DNA from: Ralstonia mannitolilytica
Lineage (GTDB): Bacteria > Pseudomonadota > Gammaproteobacteria > Burkholderiales > Burkholderiaceae
Direction: 5' to 3'
NCBI RefSeq assembly: GCF_905397375.1
Contig: NZ_CAJPVG010000002.1
Location: forward strand, 186,001 to 250,000
Length of the DNA: 64,000 nucleotides
A program made the position numbers and the translations under genes. Shown here in pieces: positions 47,078-55,659 of this stretch (position 1 is its first letter; each line of letters begins with the position of its first letter). Under the pieces are notes generated by a model. That model made no database searches. It saw nothing but the letters and a program-made list of their open reading frames with translations, and had not been told where the DNA came from.

Positions 47078-47262
47078 TGGCAAACTCCTTCTGTAGAGGG
47101 GTTTGTATGAACGCGCTCGGCTGCCGGGAAGCCAAGAGAAATCTCGCTGTCGCAGGGGCGGGTGGCATGCAGGCGGGCAATGGCGGCCGCAAGGATGGCT
47201 GCGGCCTCGCGCGCCCGGGCGCAGGGCGACATCAATTCGGGGAGTGTTTGTTCGACGGTCAT
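47074..47262 (-). CDS. Small element protein upstream of DUF2924 gene (copy 2)
   Basis: 62 residues from ATG 47262 (ATG 47283 is an alternative). AREAAAILAAAIARL and LGFPAAERVHTNP match copy 1 at 28566-28757, although the rest diverges. The C-terminal part is encoded by the island leader motif (47110-47136). Stop overlaps the DUF2924 start. Confidence 0.6.
   Translation of the reverse strand: MTVEQTLPELMSPCARAREAAAILAAAIARLHATRPCDSEISLGFPAAERVHTNPSTEGVCQ
47110..47136 (-). repeat. Island leader motif, site 5
   Basis: On the minus strand CTTGGCTTC (47136-47128) then GAGCGCGTT (47118-47110) and CATACA, 41 bases before the DUF2924 start, exactly the spacing of site 1. Confidence 0.7.
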
Positions 47263-47408
47263 ATCGGTACCCAGTGAAATCATCAGACCGTCACGAAGAA
47301 TATGCCCGAGCGGCGGTCGGAGTATCCCGTTTCAACCGGCATGAGCGGGGGGCGACGCACCTTCGGTCAGCAGCCGGTTCGGAGAGATTTCGCGCCGGGT
47401 CGCCTCCA

Positions 47409-47437
47409 TTGACCTGATATTCATCAGGTCATATATT
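47409..47437 (+). promoter_or_regulatory. Promoter with embedded operator for the LexA-like repressor
   Basis: TTGACC (47409-47414), 17 bases, TATATT (47432-47437). A perfect inverted repeat TGACCTGAT-ATTC-ATCAGGTCA (47410-47431) fills the space between the boxes. A repressor bound here would block RNA polymerase. Confidence 0.78.
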
Positions 47438-47462
47438 GCACGCGTCGGCCAGGAGCAAAGCC

Positions 47463-47696
47463 ATGAGCAAGCGAAAGACCGAGGGGATTACGGAGCCGCA
47501 GGCCAGGACGTTGAGGGCGATCTGTCAGATCCTCGACAGCACAGGCCTGCCGCCCACCGTCAAGGAGCTGGCCGAGGCGCTGGGGATCAGCCACGCCAGC
47601 GCTCATGAACAGATCACACAGTTGGTGCGCAAGGGGTATGTGAGGAAGGAAGCAAAGAAGGCACGCAGCATCGTCGTGATCAAGCGCGACGATTGA
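47463..47696 (+). CDS. LexA N-terminal-like winged-HTH repressor
   Basis: 77 residues: TEPQARTLRAICQILDSTGL then PPTVKELAEALGISHASAHE is the LexA DNA-binding domain pattern. There is no peptidase domain, so it cannot self-cleave. GGAGC precedes ATG 47463; an upstream Met at 47436 would lie at the expected transcription start, so it is unlikely. The perfect inverted repeat in its promoter suggests autorepression. It may also control the divergent recombinase module. Confidence 0.85.
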   Translation: MSKRKTEGITEPQARTLRAICQILDSTGLPPTVKELAEALGISHASAHEQITQLVRKGYVRKEAKKARSIVVIKRDD

Positions 47697-47729
47697 CGGC
47701 GATGCACTGATCTCTACGGGGGAAACAGG

Positions 47730-48300
47730 ATGGGGCATGTTCGGCTCGGGGTTCTGCCAAGGACGAAGGAGTGGAAGGAGGTCGTCGGCCTGATCGCCGC
47801 CGGCGCCAACGTGTCTCAGATCGCCCAAGCCACCATCGCGGCGGCGGAAAAGGCTTTCTCCTTCGTCATGAAGGATGTCGGCTACACCGAGGCCGTCTGG
47901 CTGATGACGCAGATGGCGATTGCCGCCAAGAAGCCCGACATCCTCTTGCATCTCGCCGCGGCGGGCATCCATCTCCCCGCCGATCCCTCGCTCACCGATG
48001 TGACTACGGCAATCACCGAGGCGCTGGATCGGCGCGTAGAAGGCAACGGCAAGCGCTCCGATCTCGGCATGCTCGCCAACCGGGCCATCGTCGGTGCCGT
48101 CAACGATGTGCTCGCCCCCAAGCTGCATTCGCTGTTCTCTTCCGACCCGGACACGATGCGTGCGGCCTTGGCGGACTTGGGCAAGCCCCGGGAGTTCGGC
48201 GAGTTTTCACGGCACTTTTTCGCTCGGCTGGCCAACGAGGGTCTCCAGTATTTCCTGAGCAAGGTCGTCAACACCCAGCTCGGCGAACTTCTTTCGCAAA
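47730..48300 (+). pseudogene. Unknown conserved protein, 5' part
   Basis: About 190 codons of native-looking frame from MGHVRLGVLPRTKEWKEVVG to VVNTQLGELLSQ; then the frame continues about 42 residues of poor, Gly/Arg-rich sequence. I associate this start (MGHxRLGxLPRTxxW) with an uncharacterised family of about 230-260 aa, from memory. Helical, soluble, no catalytic motif. It follows the LexA-like repressor by 33 bases and is joined at about 48300 to a fragment of another gene. Confidence 0.6.
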
Positions 48301-48912
48301 CGCGGTGCGGTCTGGGAGACGCGATTTCAGGGCCGCAACACCATCTGCCTGCTCAACGTCGACAAGGGCGCGGAGTACATCAACCTCCTGCTGGCGTTTC
48401 CGGATCGAGAGATGTCGGTCTATGAGATCGCTGTCGGAAATGCCGTCAACACAATTGAACATCCTGCCGGCAGCGGCATCGCTCCGGAGGATATTGAAGA
48501 TGGCTACCAAGTGACCCAGGGTATCCCCTTGGGGGACGCCGGAGACGTCGCGGACAGGCGTGCGCTGAACGAGTGCAAGCAGCAAGCGAGGGAACTGTTC
48601 GAGGAAATGGAAGAAGCGCGTGAACGTGATGACCACGCCCGCATTGAGGAAATCGAGAAGGAGATGGCGGCCCTGGTCAAGTACATCGAGGGCGGCAAGG
48701 GCCTCGGCGGGCGACAGCGCAGGGTCGGAGACAAGCGCAAGAACGTCCGTGACGCCTTCCGCAACGCCGTCGACCGCGCCATCAGGCAGATCGAAAAGTA
48801 CGACAAGCCCTTGGCAGAACACCTGAAGGCCAGCATCAAGTACGGCAACGAGGTGGTCTACCGGCCCGGCATGGCAATCACCTGGGAGGTCCGGCCTATC
48901 GTGAACGGGTAG
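48301..48912 (+). pseudogene. Unknown protein, C-terminal fragment
   Basis: About 203 codons open without a start from the joint at 48300 (AVWETRFQGRNTICLLNVDK) to the stop; ATG 48412 could give 166 aa. The C-terminal half is highly charged and helical (ARELFEEMEEARERDDHARI) and ends with GLGGRQRRVGDKRKNVRDAF and a basic block. This end recalls the C-terminal region of large regulatory or ATP-binding proteins, but I cannot name it. A frameshift in a single gene instead of a gene fusion is possible. Confidence 0.55.
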
Positions 48913-48970
48913 CCCGTTCGGGGTCGGGTCGCCAGCGTGCAGGCGGTTTGCCTGACGAACAAGCCGCCGG

Positions 48971-49119
48971 AAACCCGCGCCAGCTCTGGGGTGGGTGCGA
49001 AGTCCTCCTTCGCAGAAACAGAGAATGGGCGGGGACAGAGAACGGAAAACCGCCCGAAACCGGGTCATCCGGGGCGGCGGCGTCCGTCGCAGCAAGGCCG
49101 GAAACCGCGCCAACACTGG
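48971..49119. repeat. Repeat pair downstream of ssrA
   Basis: AAACCCGCGCCAGC (48971-48984) and GGAAACCGCGCCAACACTGG (49100-49119), 129 bases apart, between the island and ssrA. On the minus strand both units read like spurious WRGF-type peptides. Same layout as 37017-37166. Confidence 0.72.
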
Positions 49120-49131
49120 CATTCCGGGCAT

Positions 49132-49162
49132 AAAAAAACCCAACCGATAAGGGTTGGGTTTT
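49132..49162 (-). terminator. ssrA terminator
   Basis: AAAACCCAACC (49135-49145), 6-base loop, exact complement (49152-49162); minus-strand transcript ends in a U-run encoded by 49132-49138. Confidence 0.88.
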
Positions 49163-49169
49163 GGGTAAG

Positions 49170-49527
49170 TGGTGGAGCCGGCGGGAATCGAACCCGCGTC
49201 CGCAAGCCCTCCACAGAGAGTTCTACATACTTAGTTCTGTCATTTGATTTAACCGCCGCATCGCGGACGAACACGCTCTACGACGGCGAGTCACTAGGTT
49301 TTCGTCCTCGGGCCCGTGACACTCCCGAGGCTTATCTGACGTAGATGACCTCGCTGGTCTTGCGACCCTAGCCCGTCAGCGAGCCAGTGCGAGGACGGCG
49401 GCCCTTAGGCTGCCAGTGCGTAACGTTCGTCGTTAGCAGTTATTGCATTCCCATTGATTAACGAGGTGACGGGTCCTCGGTATGCCCTCCACTGCTTTGC
49501 AACCCACGTCGAAACCAGGTCGGCCCC
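49170..49527 (-). ncRNA. ssrA: tmRNA
   Basis: 358 nt. The 5' end GGGGCCGACCTGGTTTCGAC and the 3' end GGTTCGATTCCCGCCGGC...CCACCA form the tRNA-like half. The tag frame (minus strand, about 49,407-49,439) reads ANDERYALAA and stop, the form found in Burkholderiaceae. It rescues stalled ribosomes with SmpB and marks the peptides for proteolysis. ssrA is a frequent integration site for islands, and here an island ends just past its terminator. Its promoter must lie at the 3' end of the DUF748 gene; GATAAT is visible on the minus strand about 20 bases upstream. Confidence 0.96.
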
Positions 49528-49558
49528 AGAGAAGAAGATCGATTATCCCATAGATGGG

Positions 49559-52500
49559 CTACTTCAGTGCGAAATCAACCCGGGTCGTCTTGCCTTTGTC
49601 CTTGATGCCATCCGCGATGAGCTTCGGGGCTACTACGAAGAGACGTCCCGGATCCACACGTTCAGCCAAGGCCACATGAATGGCGTTGGCGCGGCGCTGT
49701 GCCAATTCGCGCAGGTCCGCATCGGTCACCTGCACATTGGTCTCCATCAGCTTGCGCATTTCTTCGGGCGGTAAGGATTTCGCCAGGCCGATCATGTTGC
49801 GCGGCTTGGGGAATTTGGCGGCTTTGTACGCGCGTTCAAGATACTTGTTCTGCTCTTCGGGGGAGACGGTGGCGTCGGCTTCGGCGGCATCGCCCGCGTC
49901 CTTGAGCTTCTGTTCGCGGATCTGCCGGTTCACGGCCTCGCGGCGCAGTCCGTCGCGGTCGAGCTCGGGGTCGACGCGGCCGACGATGTCGACCTTGAGC
50001 GCCGGGCGGTCCTTCAGCGCCGTGGCGAGCTTGTCTAGCTTGACAAGCGACGCCTGCGTGATGACGGCGGTGCCGGGGTCGAACTCGATGTAGCCGAGCT
50101 CTTCGCCGCCACTGCCGCCAAATGCGCTGGCGAGCAGCGAGAACGGCGCGGTCACAGCCCGTACGATCAGGTTGACGAACGCGCGCAGGATGACGCCGCC
50201 GAGGCTGAATTGCGGATCATCGAGCGAGCCCGACACCGGCACGCGCACGTCGATTTCTCCGCGCGAGTTCTTGAGCAGCGCCACGGCCAGGCGCACCGGC
50301 AGGTTGGTGGCGTCCTTGCTCTCCACACGGTCGCCGAAGGTGAGCTGGTCGATGAAGATGTGGTTGTCCGCCGTCAGCTTGCCCTGGTCTAGCAGGTAGT
50401 GGAGGTCCATCGTCAGCTTGCCCTTGGTGATCGGGTAGCCGGCATATTTGGCGGAATAGGGCGTGAGGTTGGTCAGCTCCACGCCGTTGGCCTTGGCGGT
50501 AAGGTCAACGAAGGCCGTCGGCGCGAGCGGGTTGACCTTGCCGTGGATGTCCACCGGCGCGGTGCCGTCGACACTGCCGCGCAGCGTCACGTCTGCAGGG
50601 GGCTGGGTGGGCGCCGTGCTGATGGTGCCGATGGAGCCGCCGATGGCGGTGAGGTTGGCGGTGTAGTTCGGTTTGACGAAGTTGTCGGTAAAGCGGATGT
50701 TGCCGTCTTGCAGCGTGATGGCATCGACGCGCAAGTCTGCGCCGCCCGCCTTGGGCGCGGGTGTGGTGGACGCAACCACGGCGGACGCCGGGGGCGAAGC
50801 GGGCGCCGAGGCTGCCACTGGCGCGCTCGTGGCAGCCGTGCCCGCGGCAGGTTCGCTCTGCGTGAGGGATCGGCGGTCTTCGCTCGGCTGCACGCGGATG
50901 TCCTGCAGGTTCAGGCGTCCGTTCGGGTTAATGATGACCCGTGCATAGAACGTCGACAGCGCCACCGCGCCCACACGCACGCGTGGTGTGTTGCCGTCGT
51001 AATTGGCCTGGATGCGGTTGAGCGCAAGCGAACGCCAGCGCAGGAAGTCGTCCGAACTCACGCGGTCTTGCAGCCGTACGTTGCCCAGCGTCGCATTGCC
51101 CTGGTAGCTCACCGTCAGCGCCTTGCCCTGGCTGACCACGAGGCGGCCGTCCATCGTCAGCAGCGCGCTTGTGATGGCGGCGTTCAGGGTTTTGTCGAGA
51201 TACGGATCCAAGCCCGCCAGCGACAGGTTCTGCGAGTTCACGCGCAGGTCCGCTTTCAGCGGTTGCGGAACGACTTCGCCGCGCACGTCGAGCTTGCCCT
51301 TGGCGCCCATCCCCGCTCCAATTTGCACGTTGACGGGCTTGCCGAGGTCGGTGGAGGCGCTCTGCACGACCACGTTCAGCGGCTCGACACGCACCTTCAC
51401 CGGACGCAAATTCGACAGGTCTTCGAAGCCGAGGGCGCTGTTGTCCAGCTTGAGCGCCTGCACTGTCACGGCCCAGGGTTTTTCGGCCGGAGCCTTGGCC
51501 TGGAGCTTGGCCGGCGCGGCCGGTTTGCTGGTGGCGGTTTGCGCGCCATCGAGCAACGTCAACGTGGTGGTGCCGTCCTTCTTGCGCAGCACGTCGATCT
51601 GCAGTCCGTCGGCGCGCACTTCGTTCAGCGCAAGCGTGCGTGCGGCCAAGTCGAAGCGCTTCACATCCGCGCTCAGATGCTTCGCACGCAGTGCGGTGTT
51701 CTTGCCGGTGGACGGTGCCAAGGAAAGATCGGCCAGGGTGGCTCTCAACGGTTCTGCGCGCACGTTGAACTTGTCGGTCCCGAAGTCGAGCGCGATCTTG
51801 CCTTCGGCAGACAGCGCGCCGTCCTGCAATTGGGGCGCTCCCCCTTGGCGCAGATACGGGCCGACACCTGCCAGCTTGACGGCATCAAGGTGCAGCTCCA
51901 GTTCGCCGGTGTTCTTCTCGAGCGAGGTGTTGCCTTTGATGCTGAGCGCGCCGCCTTGTGCAAGCTTGGCGCCTACGTCCAGCGTGGTGGGACCGCCGAG
52001 CGTGCGCACGGCGGCTTGCCCGTGGAGGTCCTTCAGCGTCAGCTCTGCAGCCGGTTGTGTGGTGGCGTCGCGCCAGTGGACGATGCTGTTCGCCAGTTCC
52101 AGCTTGTTGACCGCCACGTCCAAAGGCTTGGGCTTGGCGACCGGGGCCGGAGCGGGTTGCGCCTGCTTGACCTCGGCGGGCGCCGACTTGCCGCCAAGCT
52201 GCGCAAAATTGACCGCGCCATCGGTGCCGCGCACGGCATCGACGCGCACACCATCGAGCGACAGCGCATCGAGATGGAAAACGTTGTCCAGCGGGCGCAC
52301 ATCGGTCAGCGTGGCGCGCACTTGTCTAGCGGCGAGCAGGGGAGCCTTCTTCGCGTCGGTCACCTCCAGGTGGTCGACGCCCGCCGTGCCGTGCAGGCGC
52401 AGTACCGGCGCGCCGCTCTTGGGCTTCTGGAAATCGATCGTCAGGTCGGTCGTCAGCTTGCCTTGCGGCACGGCCACGGGCAGCGGGCCTGGCACGTAGC

Positions 52501-53317
52501 CGAGATAGCGCGGCAGATCGAGCCCGTCGATCTTGATGTTGAGGTTGGATTCCAGCGATTCGGCAAACGGCTTCGTCTTGCCGGCGAAGTGCAGGGGTGC
52601 GCCGTCGATGCGCGCCGCCAGCAGCGGTTGCACGAAGATGTCCACGTCGGCCGGCAAGCTCGCCAGGAAGGGCACGCCGATCTGCAGCGCGTCTACCTTG
52701 TGCTGTGTCCCAAGCGGCTGATCCACGAAGTCGATTGCGCCATTGCTGATCTGCAGGTTGGCGAAGACGAAGCGCGCCGGCTCTTCGGATTTCGGCTTGG
52801 GCGGGTTCTCGGGCTGATTGAGCCTGTCAATGATGTCGGAGAAATTGAAGCGCTGATCAGCAGTACGCACGATGCGAACGCGCGGCGCATCGATGCTCAG
52901 CGCTTCAATCACGGGGGCGCGGTGGAAGAGGGAGCTCCACGCCGCATTCACGTGCAGATGGCCAATGTCGACGAATGGCGTCTTGCCGTCGCGCTCGGCA
53001 ACGTGGAGTTGGTCGACGTCAAGCCGCAGCGTGTACGGGTTGATGCCGATCTTGCCGACGGTCACGGGCCGGTCCAGCACCTTGCTCAACTGCGTCTGTG
53101 CCAGGTGGCGCAGCAGCGGGGGGCCGCCGAAGGCGCCGACCAGCCCAAACACCACGAGGAAGATCAGCACGCCCAGCCCGATCCGCCGGGTGCGCTGCGA
53201 CTGCCCCGCCCGCACGGCACGCTGCCAGCCCGCCGAAGTCCGCACGCGATCGAGCCGGGCGCGCCAGCCGCTGGAGTTCAGTTGCAGATCAGGACGCGAG
53301 TCGGGGGAAGTGCTCAT
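49559..53317 (-). CDS. DUF748/AsmA-like envelope protein
   Basis: 1252 residues from ATG 53317. One N-terminal membrane helix (about 45-70: IGLGVLIFLVVFGLVGAFGG), then a long periplasmic beta-rich region of AsmA/DUF748 type (LSKVLDRPVTVGKIGINPYT, VRLQDRVSSDDFLRWRSLAL). The final 200 residues include an OmpA-like stretch (GYIEFDPGTAVITQASLVKL). Proline/alanine-rich linkers separate the domains. Such proteins are thought to bridge the periplasm and move lipids or help outer-membrane biogenesis. Its 3' end is 31 bases from the tmRNA 5' end. Confidence 0.88.
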   Translation of the reverse strand: MSTSPDSRPDLQLNSSGWRARLDRVRTSAGWQRAVRAGQSQRTRRIGLGVLIFLVVFGLVGAFGGPPLLRHLAQTQLSKVLDRPVTVGKIGINPYTLRLDVDQLHVAERDGKTPFVDIGHLHVNAAWSSLFHRAPVIEALSIDAPRVRIVRTADQRFNFSDIIDRLNQPENPPKPKSEEPARFVFANLQISNGAIDFVDQPLGTQHKVDALQIGVPFLASLPADVDIFVQPLLAARIDGAPLHFAGKTKPFAESLESNLNIKIDGLDLPRYLGYVPGPLPVAVPQGKLTTDLTIDFQKPKSGAPVLRLHGTAGVDHLEVTDAKKAPLLAARQVRATLTDVRPLDNVFHLDALSLDGVRVDAVRGTDGAVNFAQLGGKSAPAEVKQAQPAPAPVAKPKPLDVAVNKLELANSIVHWRDATTQPAAELTLKDLHGQAAVRTLGGPTTLDVGAKLAQGGALSIKGNTSLEKNTGELELHLDAVKLAGVGPYLRQGGAPQLQDGALSAEGKIALDFGTDKFNVRAEPLRATLADLSLAPSTGKNTALRAKHLSADVKRFDLAARTLALNEVRADGLQIDVLRKKDGTTTLTLLDGAQTATSKPAAPAKLQAKAPAEKPWAVTVQALKLDNSALGFEDLSNLRPVKVRVEPLNVVVQSASTDLGKPVNVQIGAGMGAKGKLDVRGEVVPQPLKADLRVNSQNLSLAGLDPYLDKTLNAAITSALLTMDGRLVVSQGKALTVSYQGNATLGNVRLQDRVSSDDFLRWRSLALNRIQANYDGNTPRVRVGAVALSTFYARVIINPNGRLNLQDIRVQPSEDRRSLTQSEPAAGTAATSAPVAASAPASPPASAVVASTTPAPKAGGADLRVDAITLQDGNIRFTDNFVKPNYTANLTAIGGSIGTISTAPTQPPADVTLRGSVDGTAPVDIHGKVNPLAPTAFVDLTAKANGVELTNLTPYSAKYAGYPITKGKLTMDLHYLLDQGKLTADNHIFIDQLTFGDRVESKDATNLPVRLAVALLKNSRGEIDVRVPVSGSLDDPQFSLGGVILRAFVNLIVRAVTAPFSLLASAFGGSGGEELGYIEFDPGTAVITQASLVKLDKLATALKDRPALKVDIVGRVDPELDRDGLRREAVNRQIREQKLKDAGDAAEADATVSPEEQNKYLERAYKAAKFPKPRNMIGLAKSLPPEEMRKLMETNVQVTDADLRELAQRRANAIHVALAERVDPGRLFVVAPKLIADGIKDKGKTTRVDFALK

Positions 53318-53435
53318 GCTGGTATCGGTCCGGCCGGGGCGGTGGCCGTACGTGGTCAGTGGATCGACCGCCGCGTCCAATCCAGAGGCGGCGGTCCTCA
53401 AAAAGATGCCCGGGGCGCTGGCCCCGGCCTCGCGC

Positions 53436-54125
53436 TCAGGCGCGTTGCGATTCGAGCAGCAGCGGAATGAGCTCGCCAGCGCTGGCGATCAAGGCGTCGG
53501 CGCGCCATTCGTCGGGCGAGGGCCCGTTACCACAATAGCCGTAACTGGCGGCAATGGTAGTCATGCCAGCAGCGCGGCCGGCTTCGATGTCGCGCAGGTC
53601 GTCGCCCACGTACACGATGTGCTTCGGCTCAACAGTGATCGACTCCGCCGCGTGCAGCAGTGGCGCAGGGTGCGGCTTGGCGTATGGCGTCGTATCGCCC
53701 GCGACCACGCAGGCTGGTGCGACGGGAAACGGCAGCTGCGCCACCAGCGGCACCGTCAGCCGTCCCGACTTGTTGGTGACGATTCCCCATGGGATTCCTG
53801 CCCGGCCGAGCTCGGCGAGGACGTCGTCCATGCCTGGGAATAGCCGCGTACGCACGCAGATTTCCGCTTCGTAATTGGCCAGGAACGCGAGCCGCAGCGA
53901 TTCAAATTCGGCATCGCCGGGCCCCACGCCGAAGGCCACGCCGATCAGCCCGCGCGCGCCATGCGACGCTACGGGCCGAAGCGCTTCGTAGGCCAGCGGT
54001 TCCAGGCCGCGGTCGGTGCGGACCTTGTTGGTCGCGGCGGCGAGGTCGGGCGCCGTGTCCGCCAGCGTGCCGTCAAGGTCGAACAGCACGGCACCCAGCG
54101 GGTGGGGAAAACGGCTGGCGGTCAT
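53436..54125 (-). CDS. gph: Phosphoglycolate phosphatase
   Basis: 229 residues, HAD superfamily. Motif I VLFDLDGTLADTAPDL, motif II IVTNKSG, motif III Lys in PYAKPHPAPLL and motif IV YVGDDLRDIEAG are all present. Removes 2-phosphoglycolate made in DNA repair and metabolism. ATG overlaps the ubiG stop by 4 bases (ATGA), so both are co-translated; ubiG followed by gph is the usual order in beta- and gammaproteobacteria. Confidence 0.93.
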   Translation of the reverse strand: MTASRFPHPLGAVLFDLDGTLADTAPDLAAATNKVRTDRGLEPLAYEALRPVASHGARGLIGVAFGVGPGDAEFESLRLAFLANYEAEICVRTRLFPGMDDVLAELGRAGIPWGIVTNKSGRLTVPLVAQLPFPVAPACVVAGDTTPYAKPHPAPLLHAAESITVEPKHIVYVGDDLRDIEAGRAAGMTTIAASYGYCGNGPSPDEWRADALIASAGELIPLLLESQRA

Positions 54126-54838
54126 GCGTCGGCCGGACGGCGCGTGGCCATCAGATAGTTGACGCTGGTGTCGCGGGTGAGAGCGTAGCGGCCCGTGATG
54201 GGGTTGTATTCCAGGCCGCGCATCCCCTCGGCCTGGAGGCCCGCGGACCGCACGAACGCGGCCAGCTCGGAGGGGCGAATGAACTTCGCGTAATCGTGTG
54301 TCCCGCGCGGAAGCATGTTCAGCACGTACTCCGCGCCGATCACCGCGAGCAGATAGGCCTTGGCATTGCGATGGATGGTCGAGAAGAACACGTGGCCTCC
54401 GGGTTTGACCAACGTCGCGCAAGCGCGCACAACGGAGGCGGGGTCGGGCACATGTTCGAGCATCTCCATGCAAGTCACGACGTCGAAACTGGCCGGCTCG
54501 CGCGCGGCGAGCGTTTCTGCTGCGATCTCCTCGTAATCCACGGGCACACCGGCTTCAAGGCCATGGAGGTCGGCGACCCGCAATGCTTTGCGTGACAGGT
54601 CAATGCCTTTGACGGTGGCCCCGGCACGCGCCATGCTCTCAGAGAGAATGCCCCCGCCGCACCCGACATCGAGAACGCGTTTGCCCGCCAGTGGAACGAT
54701 CGATTGGATCCAGTCGAGGCGTAGCGGGTTGATTTCGTGGAGGGGCTTGAATTCGCTATTCGGGTCCCACCACCGGTGGGCGAGTTCACTGAATTTGTCG
54801 AGCTCGCCGGGGTCGGCGTTCGCGTGAGTGGTTGTCAT
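54122..54838 (-). CDS. ubiG: Ubiquinone biosynthesis O-methyltransferase
   Basis: 238 residues. AdoMet motif VLDVGCGGGILSESMARAG (about residue 55), WWDPNSEFKPLHEINPLR at the N-terminus and ITGRYALTRDTSVNYL at the C-terminus are characteristic of UbiG, which does both O-methylations in ubiquinone synthesis at the inner membrane. ATG 54838 is preferred over a slightly longer frame. First gene of the ubiG-gph pair. Confidence 0.95.
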   Translation of the reverse strand: MTTTHANADPGELDKFSELAHRWWDPNSEFKPLHEINPLRLDWIQSIVPLAGKRVLDVGCGGGILSESMARAGATVKGIDLSRKALRVADLHGLEAGVPVDYEEIAAETLAAREPASFDVVTCMEMLEHVPDPASVVRACATLVKPGGHVFFSTIHRNAKAYLLAVIGAEYVLNMLPRGTHDYAKFIRPSELAAFVRSAGLQAEGMRGLEYNPITGRYALTRDTSVNYLMATRRPADA

Positions 54839-54997
54839 GTTGCGCTGCGCCAAGGCATAACGGCTAGGTGAAGAAATGTACCAAAAAGCACGGCCCCGAC
54901 CAATGACGTTGAAGGCGGAAAAGTTTCACTTTGAAACAGAGGTGAACAAATGCGCATGCGCTTTCTCCAACTGTCACCAACGCTCAAGGAGAGACCA

Positions 54998-55483
54998 ATG
55001 AAAACCGAACGCATTGTTGTAGGGCTCGGTATTGCGGGCATGATGATCTTGGCCGGTTGCGCCGCCCCCGGTTATGGCGGTGGCTACAACGGCGGATATG
55101 CCCCGCCCCCCGCGTACGGCGGCCAGCCGCAGCAAACGGGCGCGCTGTATGGCCGGGTCGAGTCGATCCAGCCAATGCAGGCGCCGGCCAATAGCTCGGG
55201 CATCCTGGGCACGATCATCGGCGGTGTGGCCGGCGGGATCCTCGGCCACCAGGTGGGCGGCGGCACGGGCAATACGGTGGCAACGATCGGGGGCGCCGCG
55301 CTCGGTGCGTACGCGGGTAATCAGGTGGAGCAACGCGCCGGCGCGGGCGGCCAGACCGTTTATCGCGTGACGGTACGCCTGGACGACGGACGTGTTGCGA
55401 CCGTCACGCAGCGTAACCCGAACAACCTGCGTGTTGGCGATCGCGCAATGGTCGCCAACGATCAGGCTACCCCTGCCTACTAA
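54998..55483 (+). CDS. Glycine-zipper 2TM-domain lipoprotein
   Basis: 161 residues. Lipoprotein signal with LAGC (Cys 21), then a Gly/Tyr/Pro-rich linker, a glycine-zipper region (about 68-108: GTIIGGVAGGILGHQVGGG, GAALGAYAGNQVE) and a small C-terminal beta domain. SlyB/PcpY-like outer-membrane lipoproteins of this type stabilise the envelope. AAGGAGAG precedes the ATG. It is followed by a strong terminator and is divergent from ubiG. Confidence 0.9.
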   Translation: MKTERIVVGLGIAGMMILAGCAAPGYGGGYNGGYAPPPAYGGQPQQTGALYGRVESIQPMQAPANSSGILGTIIGGVAGGILGHQVGGGTGNTVATIGGAALGAYAGNQVEQRAGAGGQTVYRVTVRLDDGRVATVTQRNPNNLRVGDRAMVANDQATPAY

Positions 55484-55526
55484 TTAATACGAGGGCCGGT
55501 CGGAAGATCCGCGATACGCCAAAAAG

Positions 55527-55559
55527 AAAGCGATGGCGCGTTGGCGTCATCGCTTTTTT
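55527..55559 (+). terminator. Terminator of the lipoprotein gene
   Basis: 13-bp stem (AAAGCGATGGCGC with GCGTCATCGCTTT, one G-U) and GTTG loop, followed by six T. Confidence 0.88.
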
Positions 55560-55610
55560 GTTCCTCGCTTATTCGGAAATAAGCGGAAGCGATCCTCCGG
55601 AATGGAGGGC

Positions 55611-55644
55611 AAAAAAAAAGCCCAGCGAAAGCTGGGCTTTTTTT
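55611..55644. terminator. Terminator of ompA, bidirectional
   Basis: AGCCCAGC-GAAA-GCTGGGCT stem with an A9 run on one side and a T-run on the other, 16 bases after the ompA stop. Confidence 0.9.
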
Positions 55645-55659
55645 CCGGTGCTGACCGAA

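Noticed and set aside
49454..49774. Open frame of 106 codons across the tmRNA 5' end
   Set aside because: Lies inside ssrA and antisense to DUF748.
50399..53470. Long open frame (about 1000 codons) opposite the DUF748 gene
   Set aside because: Arg/His/Gly-rich antisense shadow of a high-GC gene, with no domain; the DUF748 frame is clearly the coding one.
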